A model generated the notes under the pieces. The model was not told the DNA's origin. It saw only the letters and a list, made by a program, of their open reading frames with translations, and did not search any database. A program made the translations under genes and the position numbers. A stretch of DNA of 64,000 nt. It comes from Anas platyrhynchos. Its lineage: Eukaryota > Chordata > Aves > Anseriformes > Anatidae. Positions 1 through 10,000 of this stretch are shown here, one piece after another. Numbering within the stretch: position 1 is the first letter of the stretch; every line of letters starts with the position of its first letter. The stretch covers positions 4,865,001 to 4,929,000 of the forward strand of contig NC_092603.1 in NCBI RefSeq assembly GCF_047663525.1, read 5' to 3'.

Positions 1-1345
1 GGGGGCGGGACCGGCACCGGGGGGGGGGGGGGGGGGGGACAGGGATGTGGGGGGGGGAGGGGAGGGGATTTTTTGGGGGGGGGGGGGGAGTGGGGGGGGA
101 CTGGGAGCGCTGGGAGAGGGGGGGTGGGGGACTGGGAAGGGGGGGGTGGGAAGGGGGGGGGAATGGGAGCGCTGGGGGGGGACTGGGAACACTGGGAGAG
201 GGGGGAGTGGGGGTACTGGGAGTGGGGGGGCACTGGGAATGCTAGGAATGGGGGGGGCTGGGAATGGGGGGGGACTGGGAGCACTGGGAGGGGGGTACTG
301 GGAATGGGGAGGTTACTGGGAATACTGGAGAGGGGGGGTGGGGGACTGGGGAGGTTACTGGGAACACTGGGAGAGGGGGTACTGGGGGTACTGGGAGTGG
401 GGGGGACTGGGAATGGTGGGATACTGGAATGGGAGGGAACTGGGAACACTGGGAATGGGGGGGAATGGGGGCACTGGGAATGGGGGCGTACTGGGAACAC
501 TGGGAGAGGGGGTACTAGGGGCACTGGGAAAACTGGGAGAGGGGGTACTGGGGGTACTGGGAATGGGGGGGACTGGGAATGGGGGGGTAATGGGAATGGG
601 AGGGGTACTGGGAACACTGGGAGAGGCAGTACTGGGAATGGGGGGGCACTGGGAACACTGGGAATGGGGGGAATGGGGGGTACTGGGAATGGGGGGCTAA
701 TGGGAATGGGGGGGACTGGGAATGGTGGGGGTACTGGGAATGGGGGGCTAATGGGAATGGGGGGGACTGGGAATGGTGGGGGGTACTGGGAATGGAGGGG
801 GACTGGGAACACTGGGAGAGGGAGTACTGGGGGTACTGGGACTGGGGGGGCACTGGGAATGGGGGGGTAATGGGAATGGGGGGATACTGGGAATGAGGGG
901 GACTGGAAGCACTGGGAATGCGGGGGGAACTGGGATGTGGGGATACTGGGAACACTGGGAGTGGGGGAAATGGGGGGGTACTGGAAACACTGGGAATGTG
1001 GGGGTACTGGGAATGGGGGGGCACTGGGAACACTGGGAATGGGGGGTACTGGGAATGCAGAGGGGTAATGGGAATGGGGTGGAATTGGGATTGGGAGGAT
1101 ACTGGGAGCACTGGGAGTCGGGGAATGGGAGGGGTACTGGGAATACTGGGAATGGGGGGAATGGGAATGGGGGGGTACTGGGACTGGGAACACTGGGAAT
1201 GGGGGGGAACTGGGAACAGAACAGGGGGTACTGGGAAGGGGTGTACTGTAAATGGGGGGGGCACTGGGAAAGGGAGGGGAGTGGGAATGGGGGGGACTGG
1301 GAACACTGGGGAATGGGGGGGGGGGGGGGCACTGGGAATGGGACC
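1..1345. repeat. G-rich minisatellite (GGGAACACTGGGAATGGGGG-like)
   Basis: Degenerate tandem units built from 'actgggaacactggga', 'gggggtactgggaatg' and long G runs fill the interval. Both strands give long open frames of Gly/Trp/Thr or Pro/Ser/Gln only, which is the expected shadow of a short repeat with few stop codons. I see no gene here. It is probably an intron or intergenic spacer of a gene to the left. Confidence 0.9.
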
Positions 1346-1371
1346 AGTGGCGGTCGTTTCGCCTTTAAGGG

Positions 1372-1905
1372 CTGCCCCCAGTGCCACCACTGCTCCCAGT
1401 AACCCCAGTGTCACTGTCCCAGTGCTCCCAGTGCCACCACTGTTCCCGTCCCAGTGCCACCAGTGTCCCCAGTACCCCCAGGGCCCCTGTCCCAGTGCTC
1501 CCAGTACCCCCAGTGTCACAATCCCAGCGTCCCCAGTGTCTCCAGTACCTCCAGCGTCGCTGTCCCAGTGCTCCCAGTGCTCCCAGTGTCCCCATCCCAA
1601 TGCCCCCAGTGCTCCCAGTGGTCCCAGTTGTCCCCATTGCATGGCTCCCAATGCCACTACTGCCCCCAGTAGCCCCATCCCAATGCTCCCAGTACCCCCC
1701 AGTCCCTCCGGGCTCCCTTCCCAGTGCTCCCAGTGCTCCCAGCACCCTGCATCCCAACCCAGTGCCTCCCTGGCCTCCATCCCAGTGTCTCCCAGTACCC
1801 CCCAGTCCCTCCGGGCTCCCTTCCCAGTGCTCCCAGTGCTCCCAGCACCCTGCAGGACACCAGCCCCCAGTGCTCCCATTGCCCTCCCAGTAGCTCCCAG
1901 TTCCC
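1372..1905. repeat. Complementary minisatellite, opposite strand asymmetry
   Basis: Units such as 'cccagtgctcccagtgcc' and 'ccagtaccccccagtccc' are the reverse complement in type of the preceding array (CCCAGT against ACTGGG). The switch from the G-rich to the C-rich strand takes place across a ~25-nt non-repetitive spacer at about 1346-1371. Confidence 0.85.
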
Positions 1906-1917
1906 CCTGGGGGGCTG

Positions 1918-2410
1918 TGAGCGTGCAAGGGGCGGGCACGAGTGTGCGGAGGGCAAGTGTGCAAGGGGCGGGCGTGCAAGAGCCTTGCACAAGCAGCAGA
2001 GGGCAAGCGTGCAAGGGTGAGCGTGCAAACGAGTGTGCAAGGGCCGTGTGTGCAAGGGACGAGCGTGCAAATGAGTGTGCAAGGAGCAAGTGTGCAAGGG
2101 GTGAGTGTGCAAGCAAGCGTGCACGGGGCGTGCAAGAGCCTTGCACAAGCAGCAGCGGGCGAGGCGAGCGTGCAGGGGGTGAGCGTGCAAAGGTGAGCGT
2201 GCAAACGAGTGTGCAAGGGGGGAGCGTGCAAGGGACGAGCGTGCAAATGAGTGTGCAAGGAGCAAGCGTGCAAGGAGCGAGTGTGCAAGGGGTGGGTGTG
2301 CAAACGAGTGTGCAAGGGCCACGTGTGCAAGGGGGGGGCCCGGGCGCGCGTGCAAAGGGGGCAGGGGGCGAGTGTGCAAGGAGGGGGGGGGGAGGGGGCT
2401 GCGCGTGCAA
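1918..2410. repeat. Minisatellite with GTGCAAGGG/GAGCGTGCAAACGA units
   Basis: About 500 bp of tandem 'gtgcaaggggcgagc' and 'gtgcaaacgagt' variants, with an internal ~25-nt 'gcaagagccttgcac' element seen twice (about 1975 and 2130) that is itself a hairpin. No convincing coding content. Confidence 0.85.
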
Positions 2411-2953
2411 GGCGCGCGCGCGCGCCCCCGCGCGTGGGAGGCGCGGCCCCGCCCCCCCCCTCCCGGCCCCGCCCCCCGCCCCCGCGCGCCCCCGCTCGCG
2501 CGCAGCCGCGCGGCCACGTGACCGCGGGGGGGCGGGGCCTCCTCCTCCTCCTCCTCCCGCCCCCGCCGGGCCCCGCCCCCCGCGCGCTGATTGGCCGGCT
2601 GCGGGGCCGGCTGTGCGCACGGCACGTGTCACGCGCTCGCCTCCCCCGCCACGTGACCCGCCCGCCCACGTGACCCTCCCCCCTTCCCCCCCTTCCCTCC
2701 TTCCCTCCCCCTCCCCCCTCCCCTCCCACCCCCGCGGCCGCTTCCGGCGCGCGCTCTGCGCGGTGACGTCAGAAGGGGGCGGGGCCGGCGGGGCACGTGG
2801 GGGCGCGCGGCGGAGCGGCGGGTACGGGGCGGGAGTCGGGGGGGGGGGGGGGGGAGGGGGGCACCGGGAGGGGGCGGGGCCTGCAGGGAGGGGGCGGGGC
2901 CTCGCCACGCCGCTCTTCCGGGGGGCGGGGCCTGCGGCGAGCCCCCGCGCGCC
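2411..2953 (+). promoter_or_regulatory. CUTA CpG-island promoter with CACGTG cluster
   Basis: CpG-dense sequence immediately upstream of the CUTA start. Visible sites are five CACGTG E-boxes (2515, 2623, 2650, 2667, 2794), an inverted CCAAT box ATTGG at 2590, a consensus CRE TGACGTCA at 2764-2771, an ETS-like CTTCCGG near 2742 and several GC boxes. There is no TATA box. This is the pattern of a TATA-less housekeeping promoter. Which factors act (USF, TFE/MITF or MYC at CACGTG) cannot be told from sequence. Confidence 0.75.
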
Positions 2954-5900
2954 ATGAGGCCGGCCCTGGGCGTGAGTGTCGCGATACGGGGGGGAGGGGT
3001 ATCGCGATAGAGGGGGAGATTGCGAGGGGGGAGGGGCGCGCGGGGCCGTCGCGGGTCGGGTACGGCGGGGATGGGGCGTGGGGTGTGGGGGGTGTGGGCC
3101 CGGGTGGGTATCGCGATATGGGGAGTGTTATGGGGAGTATCGCGATATGGGGGGTGTTGTGCGGGCAGGTGTTGTGAGCGGGTATCGCGACATGGTGGGC
3201 ATCGAGAGGTGAGTGTCGGGACACGGTGGGTGTCGCGATGCGGTGGGAATCGTCGTGGGGCTGGGGGTGGCTATCGCGACATGGCAGATATCGCGACACG
3301 GTGAGTATCGCGGGGCAGTTGCTGGGTACCACAGAACAGATGGCGTCATGGTGCCGTGGCCTGGTGTCACGACATAGTAGGTGTCACAACATGCAGGGTA
3401 TCATGACATGCCAGGTGTCGTCATATGTCTGTTACCACAGCATCGTGCTGTGTATCACGACATGCCAGGCATCGTGACACACTGGGTATTGCGGCATGCC
3501 AGGTATTGTAGCATGTCAGATGTTCTGCAGCATGCCTGGTATCGCGATATGCCAGGTATCACGACATGTTGGGTGTTGTGTCAGATATCCCGGAATGTGC
3601 TGGGTATTTCGATGTACCAGCTGTCGTGATATGCTGGGTATCGTGACATGGAGGTGTCATAACGTGTCAGATGCCATGCAGCATGCTGGGTACCGTGATG
3701 TGCCAGCTGTCGCGACATGTTAGGTATCACAACATGCTGGCCATCAATGGCAGGTATCATACCCTGCAATACATATCACGTGACATGCCAGGCATGGTGA
3801 GATTCCAGGTATCATGACACACCAGGTGCCATAACACTGGGTTTCGTGACGTGCTGGTATTGCGACATGCCAAGTACTGTGATGTGCTGGGTATTGCGAT
3901 GTAGTGGATATCACGACATGCCAGTGTTGCAACACGGCGGGTATCGTGACACGGTGCGTATCGTGATGTGCCACATATTGTGACATGTCGGTATCACGAC
4001 ATGCTGGGTATCACAATGTAATAGGTATCGCGACATGCCAGCATTATGACACACTGGGTATTGCGACATGCTGGTATTGTGACATGCCGAGTATTGCGGC
4101 GTGCTGGGTATCGCGATGTAGTGGTTATCGCGACATGCCAGTGTTGCAACACAGTGGGTATCGTGATGTGGTGTGTATCGCAATGTGCCATGTATTGCAA
4201 CATGTCGGTATCATGACATACCAGCTATCACAGTGTAGTGGGTATCACAGCATGCTGGTATTATGACATGCTGGATATCATGACATGCTGGTATCACAAC
4301 ATGCTGGGAATCACAATGTAGTGGGTATCGTGACATGCCGGTATTATGACACACTGGGTATCATGACGTACCGGTATCATGGAGTGCTGGGTATTGCGAT
4401 GTGCTGGTATCGTGACATGCCGGCATCATGACATGCTGGGTATCACAATGTAGTGGGTATCGCAACATGCCAGTATTATGACACACTGGGTATTGTGACG
4501 CGCTGGTATCGCGACATGCTGGGTATGCAATGTGCCGGTATTGCAACATGTCGGTATCATGACATGCTGGGTATCACGATGAAGTGGGTATCCTGACATG
4601 CCAGTATTATGACACACTGGGTATCGCGACAAGCCGGTATCACAGTGTGCTGGCTATCGCGACATGCCGGTGTTGCAGTGTGCTGGATATTGCGACGTGC
4701 CAGTATCGCGACATGCTGATATCGCGACGTGCTGGGTATCACGATGCAGTGGGTATTGCGATGTGCCGGGTATTGCGACATGCCCATATCGCGACATGCC
4801 CATATCGCGACGTGTCGCTGTGCCCGCAGGCGGTGGCGCTGGCGCTGGTGACGGTGACGTCGGTGCCGCTGCTGCGGGCTCTGGGTCGCCGCCTGCTCTC
4901 CATGGCCGACACCGGCGCCGCCTTCGAGCCCGGCAGCGTCGTGGCCGCGTTTGTCACCTGCCCCAACCAGGGGGTGGCCACACAGCTGGCCAGGTGGGGA
5001 CACCAGGGGGACAATATGGGGACAGTGTGGGGGGGGATGGGGACAGCGGGGAGACACTGGGGGGGCAATATGGGGAGGGATTGGGGACACTGGGGGGACA
5101 CCAGGGTGGGCTTGGGGACACCGGGGGGGCAGTATGGGGACAATGGGAGGGGTTGGGGACACCATGGGGACACCGGGGGTCGATATGGAGAGGGGTTGGG
5201 GACACCAAGGGGACACTGGGGGGGCAATACGGGGACACTGGGGAGGGGTTGGGGACACCATGGGGACACTGGTGGCCAGGCAGGGGACACCAGGCGAGGG
5301 CTGGGGGGGGGGGGAGGTGACACCGAGGGGACACCGAGGGGACAGCGCGGTGACCGTGTGGCACCCAGGGCCATGGTGGAGAAGAAGCTGGCGGCGTGCG
5401 TGAACATCTGCACATGTCACCTCCGTGTGAGCGGGGACACGGGGGGGGCATGGGGACACGGGGGGGGGGCGTGGGGACATGGGGGGGGGGACACGGACAC
5501 GGGGGGGGCATGGGGACATGGGGGGGTGTGGGGACACCAGGGGGGACATGGGTGGGGATATGGGGACATGGGGACACGGGGGCATGGGGACATGGGGGGG
5601 ACACGGGGGGGATGTGGGGACACGGGGGGGGACACCGGGACATGGGGGGGGCATGGGGATGGGGATATGGGGACACTGGGATGTGGGGGGGGGGGACACG
5701 GGGACATGGGAACATGGGGGGGACATGGGGACAAGGACATGGATGGGGACACTGGGGGGGCATGGACACGGGGGGGGGACATGGGGACACGGGGGGGGAC
5801 ACGGGGGGGATGTGGGGACATTGGGGGGGACACCAGGACATGGGGGGGACATGGGGATGGGGATATGGGGACACTGGGATGTGGGGGGGGGGACACGGGG

Positions 5901-6637
5901 ACATGGGGACACGGGGGGGGGGACATGGGAACATGGGGGGGACATGGGGACAAGGACGTGGATGGGGACACGGGGGGGACACGGGGGGGGCACGGATATG
6001 GGGGGGACACATGGGGACACAGGGACACGGGGGGGGACACATGGGGACATGGGGGGGGGACACGGGGGGGATGTGGGGACATTGGGGGGGATATGGGGAG
6101 ACAGGGGGGGACATGGGGACAGGGACATGGGGGGGGGACACGGGGACGGGGGGGGGACATGGGGGGGGACATGGGGACATGGGGGGGGGACCTGGCCATG
6201 CCCCCCTTTGCTCCCCCCGCAGCTACGAGTGGAAGGGGAAGCTGGAGGAGGACAGCGAGGTCCTGCTGGTGAGCGGCGTCCCCAAACGTCCCCAAATATC
6301 CCCAAAGTCCCCAAATACCCCCAAACGTCCCCAAATCCGTGTGTCCCCCCCCCCAGATGATCAAAACCCGCAGCTCCAAGGTGCCGGCGCTGGCTGAATT
6401 CGTGCGGTGAGTGACTGGAGGGGGGGGGGGCACAAAAATCTGGGGGGACGCGGGGGGGGTGGGGACATTTGGGGACATTTGGGGACACCGCGGGGTCCCC
6501 CCTGACCCCCCCCCCGTGTCCCTGTCCCCCCCCCCAGGTCCTCCCACCCCTACGAGGTGCCCGAGGTGGTGGCGGTGCCGGTGGTGGGGGGGCACGCGCC
6601 CTACCTGCGCTGGGTGCAGGACGCCGTCCCCGAGTGA
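2954..6637 (+). CDS. CUTA: CutA divalent-cation-tolerance homologue, six exons, possible frameshift in exon 3
   Basis: CUTA is a small trimeric ferredoxin-fold protein. The animal form has an N-terminal hydrophobic leader and has been linked to acetylcholinesterase anchoring and copper handling. Exons read from splice sites: 2954-2971, 4830-4993, 5369-5426, 6223-6268, 6357-6406, 6538-6637. Diagnostic peptides are the hydrophobic leader VALALVTVTSVPLLRAL with an internal MAD start (exon 2), AAFVTCPNQGVA, MVEKKLAACVN (exon 3), YEWKGKLEEDSEVLL (exon 4), MIKTRSSKVPALAEFV (exon 5) and SSHPYEVPEVVAVPV..PYLRWVQ then stop (exon 6). With a 60-nt exon 3 every phase closes and gives 145 aa. Exon 3 as given is 58 nt and reads CVNICTCHLR where the conserved CVN..PQITS stretch is expected. 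That is a 2-nt deficit breaking the frame into exon 4. The gene is tail-to-tail with PHF1. Identity is secure; functionality is not. Confidence 0.92.
2972..4829. repeat. CUTA intron 1 minisatellite (TATCGCGACATGCTGGG-like, ~20 bp)
   Basis: The whole intron is a tandem array of ~20-bp units of the form 'ggtatcgcgacatgct'. The CG dinucleotides are intact in units near the promoter (2980-3310) and again near exon 2 (about 4690-4815). In the middle they are largely replaced by TG or CA versions ('tatcatgacatg', 'tatcacaatg'). No other feature seen. Confidence 0.9.
4994..6222. repeat. CUTA introns 2-3 GGGGACA minisatellites
   Basis: Intron 2 (4994-5368) and intron 3 (5427-6222) consist of 'ggggacactgggggg' and 'ggggacatgggg' units with G runs of 6-10. 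The open frames across them are repeat shadows; only the short exon at 5369-5426 is coding. Confidence 0.85.
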
Positions 6638-7040
6638 CCCCCCCCCCCAAAATTTAACCCCCCCCCCTCATTTTTGGGGACCCCCCCCCAATTTGGGGAC
6701 CCCCTCCCTTTATTTTTTTGGGGGGAGGTCCCCACGAAGCACTCGGAGCCGCGCCAACCTTCAGCCGTTTATTCCCAGCCGGGGGGGGGGCAGCCCAAAA
6801 AAATCCCCCCCCCCCCCAAAAAAAATCCCCCCCCAAAATATTGGGGACCCCCCCCCAAAATATATTAGGGCCCCCCCCAAAAAATATTGGGGCGCCCCCC
6901 CCCTTTAAATCCTCTAAAATAAAAAAAAAGCGCTGTGAAAATAAATTTTTTTGAAGCTTTTGGGTCTTTTTTTTTGGTGTTTTTTTTGTGTTTTTTTTTG
7001 GGGACCCCCCCCCAAAAAATAATTTTTGGGGGGGGGGGTC
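6638..7040. other. Converging 3' UTRs of CUTA and PHF1
   Basis: The 403 bp between the two stop codons hold poly-C/poly-G tracts and polyadenylation signals on both strands. AATAAA on + lies at about 6941, with A-rich AATAAAA near 6918, for CUTA. TTTATT near 6769, read as AATAAA on -, serves PHF1. The signals are placed past one another, so the two transcripts probably overlap by a few hundred bases at their 3' ends. Confidence 0.6.
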
Positions 7041-10000
7041 TCAGAGCATGCCCCCCCCCCCCCACTCCACCAGGTACTGGACGGTGCCGTCCAGCGTCAC
7101 CCTGCGGGCCAGGACGCGCGCGGGGTCCCCGCCCCCCCCCCCCCCCCCGGGGGGAAATTTGGGGGGGGGTCCCCGGGGGGGGGTCGGGGGAGGGGAGGGG
7201 GGGGGGGGGGGTCGGGGGGCGCCGCTTGGCGCGGGGGGGGCGCGGGGGGGGCGCTCGGGGGGGGCGCTCGGGGCTCTCGGGCTCGGGGCTGGCGGCCGCC
7301 GTCCTGCTGCGGGGTAACGGGGGGGGGGGCACTGGGACCAGTAACCCCCCCCCCAGGTCTCCCAGTATGAGCCCAGTTCTCCCAGTATGAGCCCAGGCCT
7401 CCCAGTTTAACCCCCAGTCCTCCCAGTTTCCCCCAGTCCTCCCAGTTTGCCCCTTGACCCCTCCCAGTTTGCCCCCGACCCCTCCCAGTGCCCCCCAGTC
7501 CTCCCAGTTTGCCCACTGACCCCTCCCAGTTTGTCCCCCGACCCCTCCCAGTATGCCCCCCCAATCCCTCCCAGTTTGCCCCAACCCCTCCCAGTTTGCC
7601 CCCCGATTCCTCCCAGTCTCCCCCAGTCCTCCCAGTTTGCTCCCCGACCCTCCCAGTGTCCTCCAGTCCTCCCAGTATGAACCCCCCCTTCCCAGTAAGC
7701 CCCCCGACCCTTCCCAGATGCCCCCAGTCCCCCCAGTTTGCCCCCAATCCCTCCCAGTATGCCCCCCCAATCCCTCCCAGTTTGTCCCCCAACCCCTCCC
7801 AGTTTGGCCCCTGACCCCTCCCAGTCTCCCCCAGTCCTCCCAGTTTGCCCCCCGACCCTCCCAGTGTCTCCCAGTCCTCCCAGTATGAATCCCCCCCTTC
7901 CCAGTAAGCCCCCCGACCCTTCCCAGATGCCCCCAGTCCCCCCAGTTTGCCCCCAATCCCTCCCAGATCCCCCCAGTTCTCCCAGTTTGCCCCCGACCCC
8001 TCCCAGTTTGCCCCCGCACCTGAGGCTCTGGGCGGTGTTGGCCGAGGGGTGGAAGGAGGCGAACATCCGGATGGGGGCGCTGCGGGGGGGGCTCAGCACG
8101 GGGCCCCCCCAGACCCCAAATCCGCCCCAAATCCCATCCCCCCCCCAAATCCCATCACCCCCCCCATCCCCCCAAAATCTCCTTTTTGGCCCCAACCCCC
8201 CCCTATATCCCCAAAGCCCCCCAACACCCCAAAGCCCCCCCACCCCAAAAAAAAACCAAAACCCCATAACCCCCCCAAACCCCCAAATCCCATAACATCC
8301 CTCACCCCATTAGCCCCCTCCCACTCTATAACCCCCCCACCCCATAAACCCCCTCACCCCAAACCCCCCCCAAAACCTCATAACCCCCCCCACCCCATAA
8401 ACCCCCCTACCCTATAACACCCCCCCAAAACCCCAAAACCACCCCATAACCCCATAACCCCCCCCACCCCATAACCCCCCCCATTCTTTAACACCCACCC
8501 ACCCCATAACCCCCCCAATCCCATAACCCCCCATTTGCCCCCAAAACCCCCCAGACCCCTTTACACCCCCCCACTCCAAAACCCCCCCAAAACCCTCAAC
8601 CCCCCCCAAAACCCCATAACACCCCCCACCCCATAAACCCCCCAACCCCATAACGCCCCCCCATAACACCCCCCCAACCCCATAACCCCCCTCCCACCCT
8701 ATACCCCCCCACCCTATAAAACCCCCAATGCCATAACACCTCCCGAAACCCCCCCCACCCTATAACACCCCCCCAACACCAAATCCCCCCCAAAACCCCA
8801 TAACCCCCCACCCCATAAAGCCCCCCACCCTATAAACCCCCCCCACCCATAAAGCCCATTCCCACCCCACCCCACCCCCAAAACCCCATAACGCCCCCCC
8901 ACCCCATAAGCCCCCCCACCCTATAAACCCCCCAAAACCCCATAACGCCCCCCCGACCCCAAAAAGCCCCCCCACCCCATAACCCCCCCACCTGTCGGGG
9001 CAGCGCGCCTCGGTGCGCCGGAAGTTGTAGGATCCTCCGGGGGGGCCCTATAGGGCCGGGGGGGGCACGAGACAAATTTAAGGGGGGGGGAGAAAACCCC
9101 AAAAACGTTTTTAGGGTCGGGGGGGGGGGCAGGGCCTTACCTGGGCCCGGCGGGGGGGCGGGCGCCGGCGGCTGCAAGAGACCCCAAATCTTTTTTGGGG
9201 GGGTCCCCAAGATTTTGGGGGGGTCCCCAATATTTGGGGGGATCCCCAAAATTTAGGGGGATCCCAAAACCTTGGGGGGGGGGTCACCGGATTTTTGGGG
9301 GGGATTGCCAAATTTTTTTTTGGGGGGGGGCACCAAAATTTATTGGGAGGGTCCCCAAAATTTTGTGGGGTCACCAATTTTTTGGGGGGTCCCAAATAGC
9401 TGGGGGGGTCCCATTTTTTTTTTTTTGGGGGGGGGATCCCAAATTTTGGGGAATCCCAAATTTTGGGGGGAATCTCCAAAATTTTTGTGGGGGGCCCCCA
9501 ATTTTTTTTGAGGGTCCCCACAATTTTTGGGGATCCCCAATTTTTTTTTGGGGGGGGGTCTCCAATGTTTGGGGGGGTCCCCAAATTTTCTGGGGGGGTC
9601 CCCAAAATTTTTGGGAATCCCCAAATTTTTTCAGGGGGTCCCCAGAACTTTTTTGGGGGGTCTCCACATTTTTGGGAGGGACCTCAAATATTTGGGAGGG
9701 TCCCAATTTTTTTGGGGGGATCCCCAAAACTTTGTCTGGGGTCCCCAAATTTTTGGGGATCCCCAATTGTTTTTCGGGGGGTCCCCAATATTTTTGGGGA
9801 TCCCCAAACTTTCTGGAGGGTCCCCAATATTTATGGGGACCCCTAAATTTTTTGGGGGGGTTCCCAAATTACCTGGGGGTCCCAAATTTTCTGGGGGTCC
9901 CCAATATTTTTTGGGATCCCCAAATTTTTTGGGGGGAGCCCATTTTTTTTGTGGGTTCCCCAATATTTTGGAGGGATCCCCAAAATTTTGGGGGATCCCC

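Noticed and set aside
515-2908. 797-codon minus-strand proline-rich frame and 679-codon plus-strand frame
   Set aside because: They run through three unrelated minisatellites and a CpG island. GC-rich repeats lack stops on both strands.
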